Of a stretch of 64,000 bases of DNA, positions 9,087-15,652 are shown piece by piece (the first letter of the stretch is position 1; every line of letters starts with the position of its first letter). The stretch is from positions 558,001-622,000 of the forward strand of contig CP065018.1 of the NCBI GenBank assembly GCA_016700415.1, in the 5' to 3' direction. The DNA is from Flavobacteriales bacterium (GTDB taxonomy: Bacteria; Bacteroidota; Bacteroidia; Flavobacteriales_F; PHOS-HE28). The notes beneath the pieces are model-generated. The model saw only the letters and a program-made list of their open reading frames with translations. It was not told the origin of the DNA and did no database searches. The position numbers were made by a program, and so were the translations under genes.

Positions 9087-11486
9087 ATGCTGCGCACCCC
9101 AGGTGTCCTGAACACCATTTTTCATCTCACCGCTCCGGTGTGCGTTCTGGGCATGCTATCGCCTTTGAACTCGGCGGCACAGTGCGGTCCGGTGATCGGC
9201 ACGTTCCCTTACAGCGAAGGCTTCGAGACGTCCGCCTCATGGGTCAGCGGCGGCACGGGCAATGATTGGGCTTGGGGAACACCTGCACATCCGCTGATCA
9301 ACGCTGCCGGTGGCGGCACAAAGAGCTGGTGCGTGGGCGGGCTCACGGGCACTTTTTACAACAACAACGAGAGGTCCTATCTCGAAAGCCCCTGCTTCGA
9401 CTTCACTTCGCTGAACACCCCGCGGATCTCCTTCAAGATCTTCTGGGAAGTGGAACGTCAATATGACGGCATGACCTTCCAATACTCCACCGATGGCGGC
9501 CTCACGTACAGCAACGTTGGGGCGTTCAACGAACCGGCGAACTGCAACACCGCGTATTGGTTCAACTCCAGCAACCTCACCAACCTCCCTTCATCGATCA
9601 GCCCCAAGCATGGTTGGAGCGGGCGGCAGGGTTCCACCCAGGGAAGCTGCTTGGGGGGCAGCGGCAGCCAAGGCTGGGTAACGGCAAAGCACTGCTTGGG
9701 CTGGTTAGCCAACGCACCCAGCGTCAGGTTCCGCTTCTTCTTCGGTGCAGGCAGCTTCTGCAACAACTACGACGGCATCGCCATCGACGACATCCTCATC
9801 GATGAGTCCGATCCGGTGGTGGCTTCTTTCAGCGGGGATTGTGATGGCACCACTGTGGATTTCGCCAACACCTCCACACCTTGCCCGGACATCTTCTCTT
9901 GGAATTTCGGCGACCCCGGTTCCTCACAGAACACCTCCGTGCAGGAGAACCCCTCGCACAACTATGCCAACCCGGGCAGCTATACCGTCACGCTCACGGC
10001 CACTGATGCCTGCGGGGCCTCGAACACCACCACACAGACCATCCATGTTCTTGGTGTGACCATCACCGCAACGGACCCGACCTGTGGACAGGACAACGGC
10101 TCGTTGGAGGCAACGGTCACTGGTGCGGGCGGAGCGGTGAACTATTACTGGTCTCCCGGCGGAGCCACTACACAGACACTTTCCAATGTGGGACCCGGGG
10201 ATCACACCGTCACGGTCTCCGCAGTGAGCAGTTGTTCCGCCAGTGCCACCGCCACGCTTGCGCCTTCGGTAGGCAACTTGGCCGTGGACCTCACACATAC
10301 AGATGTGACCTGCAATGGCCTGAATGACGGCACCGCCACCGCAGTACCTTCAGGCGGTGTGGCGCCGTTGACGTATTCCTGGGCACCTGGCGGGGCTGCA
10401 ACCGCCACGGTCACCGGGCTTGCTCCGGGGGACTATTCCTGCACGGTCTCCGATGCTTCGGGTTGTTCCGCACAAGAGGAGGTGACCATCGCAGTGCCGA
10501 CACCGATCGCACTGACCGCAGGACCGGACACGGCCGTGTGTGCAGGAAGTACGGTCACGTTGGTAGCGGAGGCCAGCGGAGGAACGCCGGGGTTCACCTA
10601 TGCGTGGACACCTGACGGACCCACGGTATCCCCAATGGTCACAACGAGCTACTCGGTGACCGCAACGGATGCACAAGGCTGCACTTCCGCCCCGGAGAGC
10701 GCCACCGTTACTGTTTCCGCCGCCTTCCAACCCGCCTTCACCTACTCGGACACGGTCGGATGCACGCCGCTCTGTGTCACCTTCAATGCGCAACCCGCCG
10801 GGGCCAACGTTTATCAATGGAACTTCGGGGATGGATCAACGGAAACGGATGCCTCCGTTGCACACTGCTTTTCGGAAGGCGGCCTCTATTCGGTGGGCCT
10901 CACCGTAACGGACGCCACCGGCTGCACGGGCACGGTCTCGATCCCCGACCTTGTGAACGCACATGCCGCTCCCTCTGCCTCCTTCACCGCCTCACCGCCC
11001 ACCGCCACCAGCGACGATCCGCTGATCCATTTCATCAACACCTCGCAGAACGCCACGGATTTCATCTGGTCCTTCGGGGATGTCGCGAACAGCGGTTCAT
11101 TGGAGCGTTCGCCCTCCTTCAGCTTCCCCGCCGTGGACTGCTATACCGTGACCTTAGTGGCCGCGAACGACATGGAGTGCTTGGATTCCACCACGGCGCT
11201 GATCTGTGTGGAAGACCCCTTCATGCTGTTCATGCCGAACGCCTTCACACCGGACGGCGATGGCATCAACGATGTGCTCCTGCCCATCACCTCGGTACGG
11301 TCGCCGGTGGATTTCCGGTTCATGATCTATGACCGATGGGGCACGCCGGTGTTCACCACTGAAGACCCCCACCAAGGCTGGGACGGCACTTCATTCCCGC
11401 AGGGCATCTACGTGTGGAAGATCTGGATCACCGATCCGCAGGGGATCGGCCATATCGAGGTGGGGCATGTTGCGCTGCTGCGTTAG
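9087..11486 (+). CDS. T9SS-exported PKD/SprB-repeat protein with MAM-like N-terminal domain
   Basis: A 799-residue secreted protein. The start MLRTPGVLNTIFHLTAP gives a signal peptide ending near NSAAQ. The open frame continues far upstream only because it overlaps the previous gene and a 220-bp gap. Residues about 35-240 resemble a MAM/jelly-roll domain (FPYSEGFETSASWVSGG, later DGIAIDDILIDES). Then come a PKD domain (FSWNFGDPGSSQNTSV), SprB-type repeats (DPTCGQDNGSLEATVTGAG; DVTCNGLNDGTATAVPSGG), two more PKD-like units and a type B T9SS C-terminal domain (MPNAFTPDGDGINDVLLPI to GHVALLR). It is probably a surface adhesin. Tandem placement and shared middle and end domains suggest duplication with N-terminal domain exchange. 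Confidence 0.87.
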   Translation: MLRTPGVLNTIFHLTAPVCVLGMLSPLNSAAQCGPVIGTFPYSEGFETSASWVSGGTGNDWAWGTPAHPLINAAGGGTKSWCVGGLTGTFYNNNERSYLESPCFDFTSLNTPRISFKIFWEVERQYDGMTFQYSTDGGLTYSNVGAFNEPANCNTAYWFNSSNLTNLPSSISPKHGWSGRQGSTQGSCLGGSGSQGWVTAKHCLGWLANAPSVRFRFFFGAGSFCNNYDGIAIDDILIDESDPVVASFSGDCDGTTVDFANTSTPCPDIFSWNFGDPGSSQNTSVQENPSHNYANPGSYTVTLTATDACGASNTTTQTIHVLGVTITATDPTCGQDNGSLEATVTGAGGAVNYYWSPGGATTQTLSNVGPGDHTVTVSAVSSCSASATATLAPSVGNLAVDLTHTDVTCNGLNDGTATAVPSGGVAPLTYSWAPGGAATATVTGLAPGDYSCTVSDASGCSAQEEVTIAVPTPIALTAGPDTAVCAGSTVTLVAEASGGTPGFTYAWTPDGPTVSPMVTTSYSVTATDAQGCTSAPESATVTVSAAFQPAFTYSDTVGCTPLCVTFNAQPAGANVYQWNFGDGSTETDASVAHCFSEGGLYSVGLTVTDATGCTGTVSIPDLVNAHAAPSASFTASPPTATSDDPLIHFINTSQNATDFIWSFGDVANSGSLERSPSFSFPAVDCYTVTLVAANDMECLDSTTALICVEDPFMLFMPNAFTPDGDGINDVLLPITSVRSPVDFRFMIYDRWGTPVFTTEDPHQGWDGTSFPQGIYVWKIWITDPQGIGHIEVGHVALLR

Positions 11487-11521
11487 ATGAAGTCCTGAGT
11501 CGCGAGTCTGGAGTCCGGAGC

Positions 11522-11576
11522 CACAAGCCTAAAGCCGCAAGCTGTGCGCCGCAAGCTTGAAGCTTTAGGCTTGTAG
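11522..11576. repeat. Inverted repeat of AAGCCT/AAGC words
   Basis: ACAAGCCTAAAGCCGCAAGC is followed by GCTTGAAGCTTTAGGCTTGT, giving a strong imperfect hairpin between the convergent T9SS protein gene and maf. It could act as a bidirectional terminator. A run of GAGTCxxGAGTC words (11494-11519) precedes it, and a TTTGCGCC-type run (11616-11646) follows just before the maf stop codon. Confidence 0.7.
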
Positions 11577-11648
11577 CTATGATCGCAGAACGGCTGACCA
11601 CTGGATCCCAAGCAATTCTTTGCGCCTCCGCGCCTCTGCGTCCACCTA

Positions 11649-12248
11649 TCAGCCTTCTCCGTTCCCCAGCCGCTTCAGCGCTTCATACAGCTTGTGCATC
11701 GGCAGGCCCATCACCGTGTAGAAGGATCCCTCGGTGCGTTCCACGGCCGTATAGCCGATCCAATCCTGTACGCCGTAGGCACCCGCTTTGTCCAACGGTG
11801 AATGGCGGTCCACGTAGTACTGGATCTCTTCCGGAGAAAGCTCCTTGAAGCGCACCTTGGCCGTGTCGCGAAAGCAGGAAGTGCGCTTTGCGGTCCGCAG
11901 GCACACCCCGGTGATCACGCGGTGTTCCTTGCCGGAAAGGATACCGAGCATGCGCATGGCATCTTTCGCGTCCACGGGTTTGTTAAGGAGAATATCACCG
12001 ATCAACACTGTAGTATCAGCGGTCACAAGCACTTGGTCATCAGCAAGGGTACCGGTCCAAGCTTCTGCTTTTTTTCGGGCGAGGAATTCGGCCACCTCCT
12101 CGGCAGGCAGGTCTTGGGGAGGAGTCTCATCCACGTCCACCTCGGTGATCTCCACCGGCAGGTCCAGCCCATGCAACAAATGCCTTCTGCGCGGTGAAGC
12201 GGAGGCGAGGACCAAGCGCCACGGAAAAAGGGGAGGGGCCGGGATCAT
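11649..12248 (-). CDS. maf: Maf family nucleoside triphosphate pyrophosphatase
   Basis: A 199-residue protein starting MIPAPPLFPWRLVLAS. The N-terminal ASASPRRRHLL loop is the Maf phosphate-binding signature, and the VDETPP stretch and ARKKAEAW helix follow as in the family. VTADTTVL and the later SPLDKAGAYGVQDW segment are the conserved substrate-pocket regions. Maf enzymes hydrolyse dTTP/UTP and modified nucleotides to monophosphates plus pyrophosphate, limiting misincorporation. The start codon overlaps the stop of the upstream UbiA gene in an ATGA arrangement, indicating translational coupling. The frame open upstream of this ATG is only a shadow of UbiA. Confidence 0.93.
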   Translation of the reverse strand: MIPAPPLFPWRLVLASASPRRRHLLHGLDLPVEITEVDVDETPPQDLPAEEVAEFLARKKAEAWTGTLADDQVLVTADTTVLIGDILLNKPVDAKDAMRMLGILSGKEHRVITGVCLRTAKRTSCFRDTAKVRFKELSPEEIQYYVDRHSPLDKAGAYGVQDWIGYTAVERTEGSFYTVMGLPMHKLYEALKRLGNGEG

Positions 12249-13276
12249 AAAACCTTGAGGATAAAGAAGGCGAAAGCCACCGCAATGGCCATGGCGAATT
12301 TCAGGATGTGGCCTGCCGTGTTGAAGCCATTCCTGTCGTTCGCCCCGTAGGTGAACCCCGCCGAAAGCAACATCGGCAGCACGACCCCGGCACCGATGTA
12401 CCAGTAGGAGAACTTGTCGGTGAGCACCACGGCCCGCAGCAACAACAGCGCGATGATGGCCACCGCGAGGTAGAACAAGGTCAACGCCTTGGCCCAATTA
12501 ACGCCCATGACGATCGGCACCGTTCGGCAGCCGTCCGCCTTGTCGCCCTTGATGTCCGCCATGTCCTTCTGTAGCTCACGGACCAAGGTGGTGAGAAAGG
12601 CGAAGGCCGTAAAGCCGAGGATCCAAGGCCAAAGTTCATTGAAATGAAAGACCACTTCGAGTTCCTGGCCACCTCCGATGTTCGCCGACGCGGAATTCCC
12701 GTAAGCACTGGTCAAAGCGGGGATCTCGTACAGCCCAACGGAAAGGGGCACCAAGGCCACGAGCAAAGCCACAAGCCCGTTGCCCAAGAGGAAAGTGCGC
12801 TTCAGTTTGGTGCTGTAGTACCACAAGGCCCCTGCGGCGAAGACGGGAATGACCGCCAAGTGCAATTGGCCGCTCCGCCATGCGACCACGGCGCCGATCA
12901 AAATGCCCAACGCTGTGAGCACCAGATGGCCCATCATTGCCACGCGGCGCTTCACGGAGCGCCCTACGATCACCTCATCAGGCTTGTTCACCCGATCGAT
13001 GCGCGTGTCGAAGTAGTCGTTGATCACATTGCCGCCCGCTGCGATCAATACGGTACTACAAACCAGCAGCCAGAACAACAGTTCATTGAAGGCATGCACG
13101 AACGTGTTGTCCGGCACCTGCGCGAAAAGGGTCACATCCGGCGAGGGGGCCATGTGCCGCAGGTCCACGGAACTCACTTCAAGGTATCCGCCGATCACGC
13201 CATAGCGTATGGCCACCATCGTGAAGGCGATGATCAGCAGGTTCAGCGGGCGGGTGAGCCGCAGGAAGGCGCCCAT
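12245..13276 (-). CDS. UbiA family prenyltransferase
   Basis: A 343-residue integral membrane protein with about eight or nine hydrophobic helices. It carries the two aspartate-rich UbiA motifs: NVINDYFDTRIDRVNKPDEV (first, around residues 83-102) and DMADIKGDKADGCRTVPIVM (second, around residues 237-256). These bind the prenyl diphosphate through Mg2+. Bacteroidota members are often named geranylgeranylglycerol-phosphate geranylgeranyltransferase, but the acceptor cannot be read from sequence; menaquinone-type or lipid acceptors are possible. It lies in the DUF2520-HAD-UbiA-Maf cluster seen across the phylum, one base after the HAD stop codon and overlapping maf. Confidence 0.9.
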   Translation of the reverse strand: MGAFLRLTRPLNLLIIAFTMVAIRYGVIGGYLEVSSVDLRHMAPSPDVTLFAQVPDNTFVHAFNELLFWLLVCSTVLIAAGGNVINDYFDTRIDRVNKPDEVIVGRSVKRRVAMMGHLVLTALGILIGAVVAWRSGQLHLAVIPVFAAGALWYYSTKLKRTFLLGNGLVALLVALVPLSVGLYEIPALTSAYGNSASANIGGGQELEVVFHFNELWPWILGFTAFAFLTTLVRELQKDMADIKGDKADGCRTVPIVMGVNWAKALTLFYLAVAIIALLLLRAVVLTDKFSYWYIGAGVVLPMLLSAGFTYGANDRNGFNTAGHILKFAMAIAVAFAFFILKVL

Positions 13277-13277
13277 G

Positions 13278-13805
13278 CTACCAGCTATGGGCCTGTTCGG
13301 TGAGCCACTTGTCCTGCACCTTCATGGCCTGTTCCAACACGTCGCGGACACATCCACGGCCTCCGGGAAAGCGGGATACATAGCGGCTGATGAACTTGAC
13401 CTCCTCGGCGGCATCGGACGGGCAGCAGGGAAGGGCCACGCGCTGCATCACCCGCAGGTCCGGGATGTCATCGCCCATGTAGGCCGCGCGCTTCAGGTCC
13501 AGGCCGGTATTGGCGACGAGTTCGTCCAGCTTAACGTTCTTGTCCTTCACGGAGTGGTGGAATTCCATAACACCCAAGCGACCGAGGCTTTGGCCAATAC
13601 CGTCGGAGATCCCGCCGGTGAGGACGATGATCCGCACGCCTTCCTTCAGCGCGTGCTGCACCGCATAAGCGTCGCGGGTGAAGAAGGTGCGGATCGGGTC
13701 GATGCCCGGCGCAAGTTGAACGGAGCCGTCTGTGAACACGCCGTCCACATCGAACAGGAAGGTATCGATACCGGCAAGGAGTTCCTTATAGGTCTTGGAG
13801 GTCAC
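13278..13805 (-). CDS. HAD hydrolase, KdsC-like (class C0) phosphatase
   Basis: A 175-residue cap-less HAD phosphatase. Motif I is FLFDVDGVFTDGS (nucleophile and acid Asp at about residues 18 and 20), motif II is VLTGG, and motif IV is YMGDDIPDL. Size and motifs match 3-deoxy-D-manno-octulosonate-8-phosphate phosphatase (KdsC), the LPS-core/KDO pathway enzyme that forms tetramers. Paralogues with other sugar substrates exist, so the KdsC name is probable rather than certain. Its start overlaps the end of the DUF2520 gene by 20 bases and its stop is one base from the UbiA start. Confidence 0.87.
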   Translation of the reverse strand: MTSKTYKELLAGIDTFLFDVDGVFTDGSVQLAPGIDPIRTFFTRDAYAVQHALKEGVRIIVLTGGISDGIGQSLGRLGVMEFHHSVKDKNVKLDELVANTGLDLKRAAYMGDDIPDLRVMQRVALPCCPSDAAEEVKFISRYVSRFPGGRGCVRDVLEQAMKVQDKWLTEQAHSW

Positions 13806-14571
13806 GGGACTCGGGGTGATAGGTGTGGATGATCAGGTCGCTCAAAGCGGCGTACGCGCGGCGAAGTTCGGGTTCGTCCGCCAAAAGGTCCATTTGCTGG
13901 GCGATGGTCTTGATGTCGCCGCGCCGCGCCGGGCCGGTCACCGCGTTGTCCGCGCCTTGCAATGCCTTTTCGGTGGTCGCTTTCCACAGGGGATGAAGCA
14001 GATCCGGCGCGATCTTGTGCGCCGTGAGCAAGCGCTCGGCCTCACGCAGCAGAAAAGTCGGGAAGTTCGAGGCGATGACGGCGCTGAGGTGGAGGTGTTG
14101 GCGAAGTGGGAAGGGGAGGTGTACCACCGTGGTAGAAAGCCGTTCGGCCAGTTCCCGCAGCAGGCCCAAGGTCGCTTCATCGTCCGCATCCACGATCAGC
14201 GGCACTTTCTGAAAAGAAATAGGCATTCCGGGACTGAAGCTCTGGATCGGCCACAGCACGCCGCGATGTTCGTGAGGTTGCAAGAGGTCCACTGGCTTGG
14301 AGCCGCTCAGGTGAATGGTCGGCGTGCCGTCCGGAGGAAGCGTTTCTGCGACAGGGTGGATGGCATCATCACTGACGGCAAGTATCCGCAGGTCGGCGTG
14401 AGGGAGCGCATCGTTCAACCCGAATTCCGAGCAACCAAGATCTTTTGCAAGTTCAGCGGTCTTCGTCGCATCACGACCGGCCAAGCCGACGATCGTATAG
14501 CCCGCACCGCGCAAAGCATGCCCCAAGTGGAACGCCAAGCGGCCGGTGCCGATGAGAAGAACGGAATGCAT
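13786..14571 (-). CDS. Rossmann-fold and DUF2520 domain protein
   Basis: A 261-residue protein. The N-terminal dinucleotide-binding fold (MHSVLLIGTGRLAFHLGHAL; GxGxxxxxL) covers about residues 1-120 and has the LAVSDDAIHPVAETL region. The C-terminal all-helical DUF2520 domain contains HLSAVIASNFPTFLLREAE. The layout is like 6-phosphogluconate or pyrroline-carboxylate reductases, so an NAD(P)-dependent reductase is plausible, but the substrate is unknown. It is the first gene of the four-gene minus-strand cluster; the GGCAGT microsatellite lies in its upstream region. Confidence 0.87.
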   Translation of the reverse strand: MHSVLLIGTGRLAFHLGHALRGAGYTIVGLAGRDATKTAELAKDLGCSEFGLNDALPHADLRILAVSDDAIHPVAETLPPDGTPTIHLSGSKPVDLLQPHEHRGVLWPIQSFSPGMPISFQKVPLIVDADDEATLGLLRELAERLSTTVVHLPFPLRQHLHLSAVIASNFPTFLLREAERLLTAHKIAPDLLHPLWKATTEKALQGADNAVTGPARRGDIKTIAQQMDLLADEPELRRAYAALSDLIIHTYHPESRDLQDL

Positions 14572-14660
14572 GAGGCGCGAAGGTCGGGAGGAATGAGGAA
14601 CCGGGAGGTTTGCCGCAGAGGCACAGAGGAGTCAGGGGGCAGTGACAGTAGTCAGGGGAT

Positions 14661-14809
14661 AGTAGGCAGTGGCAGTGGCAGTGGCAGTGGCAGTGGCAGT
14701 GGCAGTGGCAGTGGCAGTGGCAGTGGCAGTGGTAGTAGGCAGTGGTAGTAGGCAGTGGTAGTACGCAGTGGCAGTAGGCAGTGGCAGTAGGCAGTAGGCA
14801 GTAGGCAGT
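14661..14809. repeat. GGCAGT hexamer microsatellite
   Basis: Eleven perfect GGCAGT units occupy 14665-14730. Degenerate copies (GGTAGTA, GGCAGTA) continue to 14809, and related words start from about 14641. The tract lies in the divergent gap between the DUF2520 gene (minus) and the toxin-antitoxin pair (plus), so copy-number change could alter promoter spacing on either side. A 6-bp unit cannot shift a reading frame, and the tract is not coding in my reading. Confidence 0.95.
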
Positions 14810-14900
14810 CGTCTGATCACCAATCACCATTAACCGATCACCTTCATCAATCGCATTTCTCCGTGCCTCCGTGCCTCTGTGGTGAGAACGCATTTGCTGT

Positions 14901-14908
14901 TAGCTTTG
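14901..14908 (+). promoter_or_regulatory. TAnnTTTG -7 box before the toxin-antitoxin pair
   Basis: TAGCTTTG matches the Bacteroidota -7 consensus and ends 16 nt before the antitoxin ATG at 14925. I see no convincing -33 element. A TTTGCGCC-like repeat (CCGTGCCTCCGTGCCTCTGTGG, about 14859-14881) lies directly upstream. Confidence 0.55.
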
Positions 14909-14924
14909 GAAAGATCTCATCACC

Positions 14925-15302
14925 ATGGACCTCAAGACCCTCAAGCTCGAACTGCTGGAACGCATCGCCCTGTTGGAAGACGAAGCGCGCCTGATGGCCT
15001 TGAAGCGTCTGCTGGATTCCCCGCGCGGCTATGGCATTCCGAACGAGCACCTCAGCGTTGTGAAAGAAGGGGAGGAACCTTACATCAAATTGGAGGACCG
15101 GAGTTATTCCGCCGATGAGGTGCGGAGATTGATGGAGAGCCTCATTGACCAAATTGAAATAGACCAGAGCGATCCGGAGGGTCAGTTGAGCGAGGAAGAG
15201 TGGGATGCGCTGGAGAAGGACCGGGAAGCCTACCTACGTGGCGAAGGAAAATTCACTACTTGGGAAGAGATCAAGGAGCGGTGGAGAAAGGAGAAGCTTT
15301 AA
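14925..15302 (+). CDS. Putative antitoxin of a RelE/ParE-type pair
   Basis: A 125-residue acidic, helix-rich protein of no family I recognise with certainty. It opens with a heptad-like stretch (LKTLKLELLERIALLEDEARLMA), which in this position resembles the oligomerising N-terminus of antitoxins. The end is highly charged (WDALEKDREAYLRGEGKF, then WEEIKERWRKEKL). The role is inferred from context: its stop codon overlaps the start of a RelE/ParE-like toxin (TAATG, one-base overlap), the usual antitoxin-first order. It would bind and neutralise the toxin and probably repress the shared promoter. Confidence 0.75.
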   Translation: MDLKTLKLELLERIALLEDEARLMALKRLLDSPRGYGIPNEHLSVVKEGEEPYIKLEDRSYSADEVRRLMESLIDQIEIDQSDPEGQLSEEEWDALEKDREAYLRGEGKFTTWEEIKERWRKEKL

Positions 15303-15604
15303 TGTCGCGCAGGATCATTTTTCGGTCGGAGGCTGATGCTGACCTGGCAATGGTGCGCTTGTGGTATTCATCGGGTGATGGCCACGCCGCTCAGCGTTTC
15401 GAGGAGGAAGTGGATCGGACCATCGGATACATCTCCCAATTCCCGAATGGCTTCCTATTGCGACGACCGCCTTTCCGTTTTGCGCCACTGGCGAAATTCC
15501 GCTATTTCGTCATCTACACCATAGAAGATGATGCCATCGTAGTATATCGGATCCGGCACATGCACCAAAGGCCGATGAAACGCTACTTCGGAGGTTTGGG
15601 CTGA
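15302..15604 (+). CDS. RelE/ParE family toxin
   Basis: A 100-residue basic protein with the RelE/ParE fold pattern: MSRRIIFRSEADADLAMV first strand and helix, YSSGDGHAAQRFEEEVDRTI second helix, then the strands KFRYFVIYTIEDDAIVVYRI and a closing HMHQRP with basic residues. The RYFVIY...VVYRI.H.. series is typical of ParE-like members, which poison gyrase; RelE-like members cut ribosome-bound mRNA. Sequence alone does not decide which activity applies here. Start chosen at the ATG overlapping the antitoxin stop. Confidence 0.85.
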   Translation: MSRRIIFRSEADADLAMVRLWYSSGDGHAAQRFEEEVDRTIGYISQFPNGFLLRRPPFRFAPLAKFRYFVIYTIEDDAIVVYRIRHMHQRPMKRYFGGLG

Positions 15605-15652
15605 TGGTCCTTGGTTAACAGAAACGCTGCGCCCTCGTTGCGCCACCGCGGT

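Noticed and set aside
14661..14809. CRISPR or minisatellite coding repeat
   Set aside because: The unit is 6 bases without spacers; the frames reading through it (Ser-Gly or Cys-His repeats) have no gene features.
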